Both the position numbers and the translations under genes were made by a program. From the IMG/VR virus record IMGVR_UViG_3300027541_000009, positions 124,001-188,000 of that record: DNA of 64,000 nucleotides; one strand, 5' to 3'. This DNA is from a virus. The notes under the pieces are model-generated. The model saw only the letters and a program-made list of their open reading frames with translations, was not told the origin of the DNA and did not search any database. Positions 50,136 to 60,097 of this stretch are shown here, in pieces. How positions within the stretch are numbered: the first letter of the stretch is position 1; each line of letters begins with the position of its first letter.

Positions 50136-53024
50136 ATGGCATACATTACACTCAAGAATCCAACAACTTTCATACTTAAAAAGCAAGTAGTTCGAGTCGA
50201 AAAACTTGTTGGACAAAAAAACAAATTTAAGGATATTGCGTTCAAGCGTCAAAATTTACTGAACGAAAGAAAGAGATTTGAAGAAAAGGAAAGAAAATTA
50301 GAGGATACAACGGATAGTTCTGAAAGACAAGTATCCACTAAGATGCCTGTCAAAAAACTTGGATTTCTTGATGTTGTAAAAAATTTCCTATTCAAAGTTC
50401 TTTTAGGGGCATTTGCAATTAAACTTTTACCCCATGCACCAAAACTAAAAGGTGTTTTGGTGGGTGCAATGAAGTTTAGTGATTTCATTCTTCAGTTTTC
50501 TGGTGCATTACTAAATTCATTTGTCACATTTGTCGATAAAGTTTATCAGATAGTTGATTTTGGTAAAAAACAAGCAAAATTATTAGGTGGCGATAAAGGT
50601 CTACAAAATTATGAGAAAGCATTAGGGACCGCAAAAAATGTAATGAATTCCATGCTTATTGCTGGAATGCTTTTTTCCGATCTGATTGAAATCGATTCTC
50701 AGTCAGGTGTTCAAAGGCAAGCAGTTGATACTATTCAAGAAAAAGTTACTCAAGAGGTTGTTAAAAGGCAAGGATTTAGAGCTTCTATGCAAGCTATTGC
50801 TCAAAGAATAGCAAGCTCCACTGTCGGAGTTGTTGGTCTCGTTGGACTTGCATCATCTCTTGTTGGTGAATTACTTTTTCAACAGAGAAAATTTACTACA
50901 AAACTTGAATCAGATGCTTACAAGAAAGTGGAGGAAGCACAAAAAGATCCAAATCTCATTACGAGGTCAGCCAAACTTGCTTTTTACAATACATTTGCTA
51001 TTCCCGGACTCAGATTTTATAATTTTCTTTCTACCGGTATAGGAACATTGCTTGATATTATTGGTGCTCCCTTTAGATATGCAGTTGAGTTAATAAATTT
51101 TGCGGTGATGTCCTTAATGGGGGATAGTAAAGGAATAAGAACCCAAAGAGAGAATCTTGGAAAACTTGATGCCAGAATTAGAGAGCAACTAAGACAAATG
51201 GTTAATGTTCTTAGTTTTGGACTTCTTGCTAAAAAGAAAGGTTCTTTTGGAAGTTTATATGGTAAAGGTGCCACAGAAGCAATGGGATACGCTGAAGGAG
51301 GAGAGGTTACCAGAGGCGGAATGTATATGGGGGCAGTCACAAGAACAGCAGGTAAAGGAGTTAAGGCAAGAAGAACTGAGGTTATTTCAACTTCTCCGCT
51401 ACAGCCTGGTGTTGATGTTGGAGGTTTATCTCCATATCAAAATTCAACTAATACAAAAATATCAACTTTCTATCAGAATTTTTCTGATGTCAGTATAACA
51501 AATCCATACGAATACTTAGAAAAATCTTATGATATTGTTGGCACTACAAAATTTGTACATCCTTTGCTTGAAATGAGTGTTAAAACTTTAATGGGAGACA
51601 AACCACCAGAGAGTGATTTTAAAGCAGTTGGTGTAGGTCTTAATAATCTTCTGAATGATATTTTAGATACTGCAAAATCTCCAGATGTTAAAGGTGGAGT
51701 AATCAGTGATAAGACAGGACCTATTGATATATCAAATTGGATTAGTTCTATAGTAAAAGATGCTATTACTGATCCAATTAATTCAATTATATCTAATTTA
51801 TCAAATCAATTAACACTGAAGGCAAATAGCACACAAGGTGGGGCAGTAAGTCCTTCCGCACAAAAAGTAGGGGACACCCAAGAAAATCCACTCGCACAAT
51901 TTGGTGGACAAGCACAATTTGTTATTGGTGATAGTATAGCACATGGATTTGCCGGTAGGAGTGGAAAGGGAACTGATAGTGACGACACTCAAGTTGGCAG
52001 GAGTGCGGCAAATGTTTTAAAGATTTTAAAAGCAAAAGGCGATGCCCTTCAGGGGAAATTGATTGACCTTTCAACTGGCATTGCAAATTCTAAGGATGAC
52101 TTTTCTTCTGTTGAATCTCAACTTTCATATTTAAAATCTATAGGAGCAAAAGTTAGAGTTCTTGGAGTTTCTGATACATTCAGTCAGAAAAATGGTGGTA
52201 TTAATGAAAAGTTAAATGAATTGGTTAGAAAGTATGGATTTTACTTTTATGGTGGATTTAGAGGTGGAAAAGACCAAATACATGGAACAGCGGAAGATTA
52301 TTCTAAATTAAAACAAAAAAGAGAAGTCGATACCGCACCAACTTCTGGTGCTGAAGGTATGGGTGGTTTAGACCTCGGAAAAGGATATGGAAGTCTTGGT
52401 AGTAAGATTGCAGGAGAACTTGGAAGATATGTTCAGAAATTGGGTGTTGTTCCGGGAAGTATTCATGAGCATCCAGAATTTGGTGGAGTTCTTGGTAGAC
52501 ACGCTGCAAACTCTTACCATTATCAAGGTAGAGCAATTGATTTAGGTGCGTATGCTTATGAACAAGGTCCGATTCTTGCTGCTATCGCAGAGTTTAATAA
52601 AATGAAAGGTGTTAAACCAGTTCAACTACTACATGCAAGAAATGAACCATCTGAACACAGTGATCATGTGCATGTTGCTTATGAACATGGTGGTTTAATT
52701 AGAAAAACCGATTATGCAGTCACGCACCCAGGAGAATATGTTGTTGATGCTGATTCCGTTAAACTATTTGGAATTCCATTTTATGATTTGATTAATAAGA
52801 CAGAAACTGTTTCTCAAAGAAAAAGAGCATCAGAAAGTTTAATATCCATGTTGAGTCAATATACCGAAGATGGATTTCCAGAAACTGAGGAAGATTATAT
52901 GTATCATGTTCCAGAACAACCAATAACTGCCGTTGTTCCGCCAAGAGTATTGCCTTCACCACCAAAAAATTCCTCTTATATTAGTGGAAGTGAAGATCCA
53001 TCTAAAGACATACTTTTCATGTAG
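50136..53024 (+). CDS. Large tail protein 3 with SGNH-like and M15-like hydrolase domains
   Basis: A 962-residue protein, a paralogue of the preceding gene in its first 400 residues (FLDVVKNFLFKVLLGAFAIK, GSFGSLYGKGA). At about 593-725 a SGNH/GDSL-like domain has VIGDSIAHG and a later DQIHGTAEDY (Asp/His). At about 790-850 an M15-type or similar zinc carboxypeptidase-like motif has SYHYQGRAIDLGAY and SDHVHVAYEHGG. HPGEYVVDADSVKLFG follows near residue 864. It could deacetylate and cleave cell-wall or capsule polymers. The domain calls rest on motifs, not on alignments. Confidence 0.72.
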   Translation: MAYITLKNPTTFILKKQVVRVEKLVGQKNKFKDIAFKRQNLLNERKRFEEKERKLEDTTDSSERQVSTKMPVKKLGFLDVVKNFLFKVLLGAFAIKLLPHAPKLKGVLVGAMKFSDFILQFSGALLNSFVTFVDKVYQIVDFGKKQAKLLGGDKGLQNYEKALGTAKNVMNSMLIAGMLFSDLIEIDSQSGVQRQAVDTIQEKVTQEVVKRQGFRASMQAIAQRIASSTVGVVGLVGLASSLVGELLFQQRKFTTKLESDAYKKVEEAQKDPNLITRSAKLAFYNTFAIPGLRFYNFLSTGIGTLLDIIGAPFRYAVELINFAVMSLMGDSKGIRTQRENLGKLDARIREQLRQMVNVLSFGLLAKKKGSFGSLYGKGATEAMGYAEGGEVTRGGMYMGAVTRTAGKGVKARRTEVISTSPLQPGVDVGGLSPYQNSTNTKISTFYQNFSDVSITNPYEYLEKSYDIVGTTKFVHPLLEMSVKTLMGDKPPESDFKAVGVGLNNLLNDILDTAKSPDVKGGVISDKTGPIDISNWISSIVKDAITDPINSIISNLSNQLTLKANSTQGGAVSPSAQKVGDTQENPLAQFGGQAQFVIGDSIAHGFAGRSGKGTDSDDTQVGRSAANVLKILKAKGDALQGKLIDLSTGIANSKDDFSSVESQLSYLKSIGAKVRVLGVSDTFSQKNGGINEKLNELVRKYGFYFYGGFRGGKDQIHGTAEDYSKLKQKREVDTAPTSGAEGMGGLDLGKGYGSLGSKIAGELGRYVQKLGVVPGSIHEHPEFGGVLGRHAANSYHYQGRAIDLGAYAYEQGPILAAIAEFNKMKGVKPVQLLHARNEPSEHSDHVHVAYEHGGLIRKTDYAVTHPGEYVVDADSVKLFGIPFYDLINKTETVSQRKRASESLISMLSQYTEDGFPETEEDYMYHVPEQPITAVVPPRVLPSPPKNSSYISGSEDPSKDILFM

Positions 53025-53030
53025 TAAATA
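53024..53030 (+). promoter_or_regulatory. Late-like box
   Basis: GTAAATA, 23 bases before the ATG of the gp27-like gene and after the tail protein stop. Confidence 0.35.
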
Positions 53031-53052
53031 CTAATATAGAACATACAGAAGC

Positions 53053-54444
53053 ATGGCAAATACACCAATTACTGTTGCACAATCCAGAGATTATAATATT
53101 AAACAGTTTCTTATTGAATCTAATAATAAGTCTAAGAAAAAGGATATCTCAAAAATAATTACTGACTTATATTATTATGAAAGTATTTTAAATCCAGCTA
53201 TCAAATTGGATTTGATGTATGTTGAAAGTGGTAAGACTGTAGAATCAGAAAATGCGTATAAGACTTTGATTGAGGGTATGCCTTTAGTTGGAACTGAAAA
53301 AGCAACAATTAAGATGACTGATCCAAATGATGTTGAATTAAAATTAGACTTGTATATTGACAATATAAAACCAATTGGTCAAGATACTCAAAGAACTGTA
53401 GTTTCTTTAAATCTTGTTTCTAAGGAATCTATTTTTAACTATAAAACAGTAGTTAACTCTCGGTTTGATGGCAAAATATCTGACCATGTTAGGAAAATAT
53501 TAACGGAATCAAAATATCTTGGAACTCAAAAAAATGTAGATATAGAAGAAACCGAGAATAATTATAATTTTATAGGAAATAATCGCAGACCTTTTTATGT
53601 TTTACTTTGGCTTGCTAAAAAATCAATTCCAAAACTACAAACGGCAATAGGAAATAGTGCAGGTTTCTTTTTCTATGAGACCTCAGATGGATTTAAATTC
53701 AAATCAATAGAAAATCTCTTGTCGGAGAATACTCCTTCTGGTTCTAAAAAAAATTATAAAAGTTTAATATTTAATCAAACACCTGATAGTAGGGGAGCAA
53801 ATGTTCCTTCAGGATATGATGGAAAGATATTAGAACATAATATTGACACCGCTACAGGAAATGTTCAGTCCAAATTTGAGATAGGATCTTACTCAACGAG
53901 GACAATTTTATTCGATCCATTTAATTGTTACTATCAAGTCATAAATGCAAATGCGAATTCAAGTGGAACTCCTGGTTCAGAATCAAATTTGCAAAAAGCT
54001 GGTAAAGAATTTCCAAAGTATAATAGTGAATTTTTTAGAGATGGAAAAAATAAAGATTTTACAAGAACACAGTACATGCTAATTGACAGGGGAACATTGC
54101 CAACTGGTCCAGTTTCTGAGCAAATTAATAAATCAAGAGATCCAAATTTTGATCCAAAAAATATTTTGAATCAATCTGTGATGAGATATAATCAGTTTTT
54201 TTCAACTAAGGTTACAATAACAATTAGTGCAGATTTTAGTTTACATGCGGGCGATTTAATTTTCATTGACTCTCCAGAACTATCAAGCAAGGATACTCAA
54301 GAACTTAATAAACAATTTGGCGGGTTTTATGTTATTGCTGAACTATGCCATTATTTAAGTTTAAAGGATGGTGGTTATACTAAGTTAACTTTAGTTAGAG
54401 ATTCTTTAGGAAAAAGGGGAAGTCCATCTTATAATGCAATATAA
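53053..54444 (+). CDS. 27: gp27-like baseplate hub protein
   Basis: A 463-residue protein. The first 140 residues (KKDISKIITDLYYYESILNP, LMYVESGKTV, TDPNDVELKLDLYIDNIKPI) and the C-terminal FFSTKVTITISADFSLHAGD with LIFIDSPEL match the hub family that includes T4 gp27, which forms a trimer and carries gp5. Position before a gp5-like gene supports this. It is longer than T4 gp27 (391 residues). Confidence 0.72.
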   Translation: MANTPITVAQSRDYNIKQFLIESNNKSKKKDISKIITDLYYYESILNPAIKLDLMYVESGKTVESENAYKTLIEGMPLVGTEKATIKMTDPNDVELKLDLYIDNIKPIGQDTQRTVVSLNLVSKESIFNYKTVVNSRFDGKISDHVRKILTESKYLGTQKNVDIEETENNYNFIGNNRRPFYVLLWLAKKSIPKLQTAIGNSAGFFFYETSDGFKFKSIENLLSENTPSGSKKNYKSLIFNQTPDSRGANVPSGYDGKILEHNIDTATGNVQSKFEIGSYSTRTILFDPFNCYYQVINANANSSGTPGSESNLQKAGKEFPKYNSEFFRDGKNKDFTRTQYMLIDRGTLPTGPVSEQINKSRDPNFDPKNILNQSVMRYNQFFSTKVTITISADFSLHAGDLIFIDSPELSSKDTQELNKQFGGFYVIAELCHYLSLKDGGYTKLTLVRDSLGKRGSPSYNAI

Positions 54445-54449
54445 AGTTG

Positions 54450-54456
54450 TTAAATA
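54450..54456 (+). promoter_or_regulatory. Late-like box for cp12
   Basis: TTAAATA, 31 bases before the cp12 ATG, just after the gp27-like stop. Confidence 0.4.
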
Positions 54457-54480
54457 GTAATAGCATAAAAAAATTCTACT

Positions 54481-54693
54481 ATGGATAATGTAGAACAACA
54501 CATTAAGCATGACAGAAAAATTCTTGACGACCCAACAGTGTCTTCGCAATCAAGAAGACATGCTCAAGATGAATTAGAATCTTTAGAAAGATGGGTTAAA
54601 AACCATCCAGATGATGATCATGACCCTACTGGGTTAGAACTTTATTGTAATGATAACCCAAATGCTCTGGAATGTAGAATTTACGAGGATTGA
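54481..54693 (+). CDS. cp12: CP12-like Calvin-cycle inhibitor
   Basis: A 70-residue acidic protein. The C-terminal part LELYCNDNPNALECRIYED holds the CP12 signature (yC.dnP.a.ECR.Yed) with its two cysteines near residues 55 and 64. The N-terminal cysteine pair of many plant and cyanobacterial CP12 proteins is missing, as expected for phage forms. CP12 binds GAPDH and phosphoribulokinase, so the phage version would restrict carbon fixation. It sits between the gp27-like and gp5-like hub genes. Its stop shares a base with the next ATG. Confidence 0.85.
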   Translation: MDNVEQHIKHDRKILDDPTVSSQSRRHAQDELESLERWVKNHPDDDHDPTGLELYCNDNPNALECRIYED

Positions 54694-56423
54694 TGTCTGA
54701 AGGAACCTTATTTAATCCAGGATTTCTTGGAGCACATTTCAATTGGTGGATAGGGCAAATTGCCAGCGATTCCACTTGGAGAGATAATATGCTCTCAAGC
54801 AAATTTGAGTCTAAAGAGCAAATATCTGGACAATCTCGCAGATATAAAGTTAGAATTATAGGTCTTCATGATCAAGGTGAAGAAGAAATAAGTTCTCAAG
54901 ACCTTCCTTGGGCACAGGTAATGTATCCCGTGACTGGTGGTGGAGGACAAGCAAATGCAGGAGCAACCTCTGCATTAAGGCAGGGGATGTTTGTTTTTGG
55001 ATTTTTCCTTGATGGACAGGATCAGCAAGTTCCTGTTATCATGGGAGTTCTTGGTAATAATGCACAAACGCAACTTGCAACATCAATTGGCGGTAGCAAG
55101 GTAACAAACACTCAACCAGGAAGTCTTGCTGTAAGCGGATATGCAAATCCTGCTGATGGTAATAAAGATCCATATATTAAAGTTCCGGATGAAGGTCTTG
55201 TAATTACCAAACCAAAAGACCAAGATACATCTCAAGAATGTGCTGATATTCCACCGGGAGTTCAAGTAGACCAATATGGATTAAGAAGAGATAGGCAACC
55301 AACTTCTTTCCAATTAAGAGATATTCAAAGTGCTTCTGCTGAAGCAGAGGCAAGAAATCTAACTCGCGGAACTCCAGAGTTTATTAATTTTGTAAAAACA
55401 GCAGTTCAAAATGGAATTAAGGCAAGATGTGAAGCAGCAAATTCTCCAACATCTCCCACAAAACCTGGAGCAACAAAGGAAAATGTAGATGCTGTTCATG
55501 AGCAGTCAAAAGCGGATATTGTTAGAAATGACTATTATCACAGAAAGACTGCTATTCTTTCACCATGCGATAAAGTCAAATCTGCATTAAAAGCAATTCA
55601 AGTTGCTTTAGAAAACCTAACGAAGGATATTGATAAGATTTTGAATGCTGTCCAAAGTTATGTTGATGCAGTTTCTTTAATTTTTAGCCAGATACAAGAA
55701 TTGATTAACAATTTTGCATGTGAAATTGCAAAATACATGAAAATAATCTTTGATAAGATTATGGAATATATAATGAAACAGATTAATAAATCTTTAGCAA
55801 AAACTGTAAATTTGATACCACCAAATCAAAGGAATAAGTATTTTGATGTAAAAAAAAGAATAACCGAATTAATTACTTGTTTATTCAGTAAAATAACCAA
55901 TAATTTGTGTGATCAAATAAGAGGATTTTTGAACGGTCAATTAAAAAAAGAATTGCCGATAAAAACAAAACCATCGACCCCAACAACTCCAATTTGCTCC
56001 GTAGAAGGATTAACTGGAAATATAATATCCGGACAGATGCCAGAAATAAATAAGACAGTTACTAAAATATTAGACAATGTGAATAATTTTCTTTATGATA
56101 TATTGTCTGGAATTGGAGAAATTACCAAGTTTGTAAAAGATAAGAAAAATTTAATAGGAGATGTAACTGGAAGTATTACTTCAGCTTTAAGTTTCAGAAA
56201 TATATCTTTAAATATTTTTGGATGTGAGTTAACTCCAAGTTGTCCTGCATCAGATTATTTTATCATCCAAAATGGAAGTGGTGCAGCAGCAAACTCTCAA
56301 CAACCAAGAGTTGGTGAAGTTGACTCTAAGGCACAAAACCCAACCACAAAAATAACTCCAGAACCAGCTAAACCATTTGCTTCTCCTGGACAAAATCAAG
56401 AAGATTTAAAATCGGATTCATAG
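54693..56423 (+). CDS. 5: gp5-like baseplate hub protein without lysozyme domain
   Basis: A 576-residue protein from ATG 54693. The N-terminal OB-fold (RRYKVRIIGLHDQGEEEISS, LPWAQVMYPVTGGGG, MFVFGFFLDGQDQQVPVIMG) is the gp5/VgrG-like hub domain. The middle part is helical (ALKAIQVALENLTKDIDKIL) and Cys-containing. No catalytic Glu-lysozyme motif as in T4 gp5 is seen. The muramidase role is probably taken by the large tail proteins upstream. It would carry the spike. Confidence 0.75.
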   Translation: MSEGTLFNPGFLGAHFNWWIGQIASDSTWRDNMLSSKFESKEQISGQSRRYKVRIIGLHDQGEEEISSQDLPWAQVMYPVTGGGGQANAGATSALRQGMFVFGFFLDGQDQQVPVIMGVLGNNAQTQLATSIGGSKVTNTQPGSLAVSGYANPADGNKDPYIKVPDEGLVITKPKDQDTSQECADIPPGVQVDQYGLRRDRQPTSFQLRDIQSASAEAEARNLTRGTPEFINFVKTAVQNGIKARCEAANSPTSPTKPGATKENVDAVHEQSKADIVRNDYYHRKTAILSPCDKVKSALKAIQVALENLTKDIDKILNAVQSYVDAVSLIFSQIQELINNFACEIAKYMKIIFDKIMEYIMKQINKSLAKTVNLIPPNQRNKYFDVKKRITELITCLFSKITNNLCDQIRGFLNGQLKKELPIKTKPSTPTTPICSVEGLTGNIISGQMPEINKTVTKILDNVNNFLYDILSGIGEITKFVKDKKNLIGDVTGSITSALSFRNISLNIFGCELTPSCPASDYFIIQNGSGAAANSQQPRVGEVDSKAQNPTTKITPEPAKPFASPGQNQEDLKSDS

Positions 56424-56427
56424 AATA

Positions 56428-59400
56428 ATGACTTTTAATTTATTTTCTAATCCAACAAAAGATGATATTAAAGTCGGATATGTAGACCCAAACTTTGGAT
56501 ATATTACGGAAATAACTATTTGTGAAGCAAATAATTACGCTAAAGATAATCCAGGAACAACTTTTATTTTTACTGATGGCAATAATAACATTAGATATCT
56601 GAATATCAATGAAGTTAATGATTTAACTCCTAACGACTTACTCAATGCAACTGGAGAATGTGACGGAATTCAATCTTACCGTGAGTGTGGACCCCCAAAA
56701 ATTATATTTTTTGGTGGAGATGGTGTAGGTGCTGCAGCAAATCCTATTATTGGTAGAGACGGTTCTTTACTTGCTGTTGATGTTGTTAGAGGTGGTCATG
56801 GATATAAGTATCCACCAATCACTATTGCAAAGGATGATTGTTTATTTGGCAACGGAACTGTTTTAAGATCTATTCTTGGAGAAACTCCAGACCAAATAGA
56901 AGTATTTGAGGGAGAAGAAGATTTTGAGGAATATGAATTATGCGAAGATACTGATGTTGGATATGGAGAATCTTTTGGAGTAAATGGCGAAAATCTTGGT
57001 AGATGGGATCCATCTGGATACACATCAATAACCGAAGACCCCATTAGAAGAGAGATTGATTTATACCAAAGCGTATTAAAAAATCCTTACTGGACTTCGA
57101 GACAAACTAATCCAAGGTCAATTACAGACTCTAATGGAGAAATTTACGAAGTAAATCAAGTTACCTTCCCGAGATGGGGAGAGCATATGAACAAATATGC
57201 AGTTTCTCCAGTTCCTCCATCCGATTTAAAGGGAAGTGATTATAGTGGTCTTGTTTTTAATTTAGAATGGGAAGAGTATTTTCCGATTACTGGAGAATAT
57301 ATCTTTAGAGGCAATTGTGATAATATTGCAACTCTTTTTATTGACGATAATCAAGTTGGCAAGTTAAATGGATTTGCAGAAAATCCAAAACCAATCCAAA
57401 AAACAGTTCAAGAAGGAAGTCATATAATAAGAGTTGAATTGCGTAATCAGGAAATATATGAATCTACAACTACCACTAAACCAAATTTTGTTGAGGTAGA
57501 TTTCACAGTATATGGTCAGGGTGCCTTTAGAGATTTATCTTTTTCATTCACATCCGAAGACGGCAAAGATTCATTTACTATCTTAGGGGCTCAGAGCAAC
57601 AGACAAACAAGAATAGAGAAGATAAAGGTAAGACCTGGAGTAAAATACAAAGTAAAGGCAAAAGAGGACTCTACAAAATTTAAAGGAGTTGAGCAGGGAT
57701 TAGTTAGAAATGGGGTAAAAAGTAAGGAACTTCCTGCGGGTAATGGTAACAAAATTTTTGCGGATTATACTTCAACTAGAAATGACAATGATGATATTCA
57801 GGTTACCACTTCTTTAGGAACTTTTACATCTTCGAATAGAAGAAAGACACCTTACGGAAGAAACACTTATGATCTTACCTTTGAAGTTCCAGGATCCGCA
57901 GTAACTTCCCAGACAGAAACTACAATTTCTCCAAAATCTTGGAATGAAAATCCAATGGGAGTTTCTTTATCTATGGTTGCTCCAATGCCAAACATCCCTC
58001 AAGAGCAACCACCAATACAAACTGGAAGATGTCCACCTAATCCAATTTGGTCTACCAGATTTCCGGGTTCTTCTCAAAAATGGTATCCAGTGAGATTTAC
58101 CAGAGGAAATGCTTGGAGTCCATTCATGAATAGATATGCAATATCTCCGGTTCTTCCTCTCAATACTCCGGGAAGCGATACTGCAGGAGTTACTTTCAGT
58201 AATTCTTGGGAAGTTGATCTTCCTTATGCTGGATTTTATGGTGTTAAAGGAACCAGAGATAATACTGGAAGATTATTAATCGATGGGCAAGAAGTATCGA
58301 CTTTAGATGGATTTAATGTAACCAATCCAAAATTAGCAAAGAAATATCTAACTAAAGGTAGACATACAATTACAGTTGAGGTTAACAATAAACCACAAGA
58401 AATAAAAAAATATGTAGATACTAAAGTTTTTAGTACACAAGATTGGGCATCTCCACCAACTGCCGCTCAGAGCACAGAAGTCTCTTTCAATGTATATGGA
58501 GAAGGGGCAATAAGAGATTTATCCTTTTCATTTACATCTGAAGACGGTAAAGATTCATTTACCATCTTGGGTGCCCAAAAGGTTAAAGAAACAAGAACGG
58601 AAAAAATAAAAGTAAGACCTGGTATTAATTATAGAGTAGTTGCAAAAGAAAATTCTGCAAAATTTAAAAGTGTTGAGCAAGGATTAATTAAAAACGGAAC
58701 TAAGGCAAAAGAAGCCGGTGAAGGTGAAAGTAATAAAATTTTTGCAGACTACATTGCAACCAACAATGATAATGACGACATTCAAATTACAGCTTCATCG
58801 GGTATTTTTAAATCTTCAAATAGAAGAAGAACTCCTTTGGGAAGAAATACTTATGATCTTATTTTTAGAGTTGAAGCGGGAGCTCCAGCAGGAGGTTCTA
58901 CTACAAAAAATGGAGTAACCTACAGCGGTCCAACACTTTTTAAATATCAGGATAGTCGTTGGAGTACATACATGAACGACTTCTCTATTTCTCCAAAAGT
59001 TTTTAAATCTATAAGTCAAGAAGATGAAGCAATTATTGGAGATTTTACATTAAAATGGACTAATGTTAATTTCCCTCAGGGTGGAGTTTATAAATTCAAT
59101 TTTCAAGCAGATAATGCTGCCATATTTAAAGTTGATGGTGTAGAAGTTTATAGCACATCCGATTTTGTTGGGCAAAAAGTTCAATATACATTTAATGCAA
59201 CAGCTGGAAACCATACTATTGAGATAATATTGCAGAATACTAAGTCTGAGGCAAAAATTCGCGATGAGTTTATTTTTGAAAAGAATCCGATGGGAGTTGC
59301 ACTATACATCAGTAAAGATATTCAAAGTTCTTCTTCAGATACAATTGCTTGGACAGACAATCCTATGGCAGTTTCTGCAATTCTGATTCCACCACCATGT

Positions 59401-60057
59401 GCGAAAAAAATAAGTGGTAGAGGAGTTATTGAAAGAGTAGAAATTTTAGATCCAGGAAATGGATATACTCCTCCACCACCACAAGGTGGAGAATATACAG
59501 TTCTACTTGTTTTAGATAGAATTATTGTAGAGAATTCGGGAATTAATTATAACTGTGGGGTTGATCAGATAAAAATTACTCCGAGCAATGGTGCAGTGCT
59601 TGATTATAATTGCGATTCTTTTGGTAGAATTGTTGGAGTTTCAGTTGTTACTCCGGGAATTGGATTTGATGTATATCCAGAAATTACTATTGAGTCAGAA
59701 ACTGGTGTTAATGCCACATTTAGACCAGTGTTTCGTGTTGTTAGAGATCCAATATTAGAAGTCCAACAAATTCCAGAAAAATTAATTCAAGTTACAGATT
59801 TGGTTGGTCTCAAGCAAACTGGATATGTAGATGGAAGAGCATACTATGGTGCCGTTTACTACGATAATGGCATTCCATATGCTGGATTCTATAAGACTGT
59901 TGGAACTCAAGTCAGAGTTTACAACACTCTACAAGAAAGCATTACTGCTCAGGTTACTACAGCTCCAAGCGCAATTCAGAGATCTGGTACTGATATTAAT
60001 AGTAACAATCCAAGACTCAATATTCCAGGAACTCCGCAATCGACAACGGAGCAATAA
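56428..60057 (+). CDS. Large modular tail/baseplate protein with duplicated domains
   Basis: A 1209-residue protein made of repeats. A PA14-like beta-sandwich occurs three times (MNKYAVSP, MNRYAISP, MNDFSISP starts at about residues 252, 567 and 849). A second module, YG.GA.RDLSFSFTSEDGKD, occurs twice (about 361-487 and 689-815) with over 80 per cent similar DNA. NPMGVSL-type strands separate them. Short G.GY..PP.ITI segments appear near both ends. It is of the virion fibre or baseplate periphery type and may bind surface glycans. The exact position in the particle is unknown. Confidence 0.6.
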   Translation: MTFNLFSNPTKDDIKVGYVDPNFGYITEITICEANNYAKDNPGTTFIFTDGNNNIRYLNINEVNDLTPNDLLNATGECDGIQSYRECGPPKIIFFGGDGVGAAANPIIGRDGSLLAVDVVRGGHGYKYPPITIAKDDCLFGNGTVLRSILGETPDQIEVFEGEEDFEEYELCEDTDVGYGESFGVNGENLGRWDPSGYTSITEDPIRREIDLYQSVLKNPYWTSRQTNPRSITDSNGEIYEVNQVTFPRWGEHMNKYAVSPVPPSDLKGSDYSGLVFNLEWEEYFPITGEYIFRGNCDNIATLFIDDNQVGKLNGFAENPKPIQKTVQEGSHIIRVELRNQEIYESTTTTKPNFVEVDFTVYGQGAFRDLSFSFTSEDGKDSFTILGAQSNRQTRIEKIKVRPGVKYKVKAKEDSTKFKGVEQGLVRNGVKSKELPAGNGNKIFADYTSTRNDNDDIQVTTSLGTFTSSNRRKTPYGRNTYDLTFEVPGSAVTSQTETTISPKSWNENPMGVSLSMVAPMPNIPQEQPPIQTGRCPPNPIWSTRFPGSSQKWYPVRFTRGNAWSPFMNRYAISPVLPLNTPGSDTAGVTFSNSWEVDLPYAGFYGVKGTRDNTGRLLIDGQEVSTLDGFNVTNPKLAKKYLTKGRHTITVEVNNKPQEIKKYVDTKVFSTQDWASPPTAAQSTEVSFNVYGEGAIRDLSFSFTSEDGKDSFTILGAQKVKETRTEKIKVRPGINYRVVAKENSAKFKSVEQGLIKNGTKAKEAGEGESNKIFADYIATNNDNDDIQITASSGIFKSSNRRRTPLGRNTYDLIFRVEAGAPAGGSTTKNGVTYSGPTLFKYQDSRWSTYMNDFSISPKVFKSISQEDEAIIGDFTLKWTNVNFPQGGVYKFNFQADNAAIFKVDGVEVYSTSDFVGQKVQYTFNATAGNHTIEIILQNTKSEAKIRDEFIFEKNPMGVALYISKDIQSSSSDTIAWTDNPMAVSAILIPPPCAKKISGRGVIERVEILDPGNGYTPPPPQGGEYTVLLVLDRIIVENSGINYNCGVDQIKITPSNGAVLDYNCDSFGRIVGVSVVTPGIGFDVYPEITIESETGVNATFRPVFRVVRDPILEVQQIPEKLIQVTDLVGLKQTGYVDGRAYYGAVYYDNGIPYAGFYKTVGTQVRVYNTLQESITAQVTTAPSAIQRSGTDINSNNPRLNIPGTPQSTTEQ
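57511..58872 (+). repeat. Two direct copies of a coding module
   Basis: Copies at about 57511-57890 and 58495-58872 encode the same fold (RDLSFSFTSEDGKDSFTILG to RNTYDL). DNA similarity is high, so the duplication is fairly recent or homogenised. Confidence 0.75.
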
Positions 60058-60065
60058 TAACCCTA

Positions 60066-60072
60066 TTAAATA
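60066..60072 (+). promoter_or_regulatory. Late-like box
   Basis: TTAAATA, 32 bases before the ATG at 60098. Confidence 0.4.
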
Positions 60073-60097
60073 ATAGTATATTGAATTTTTACTACTA

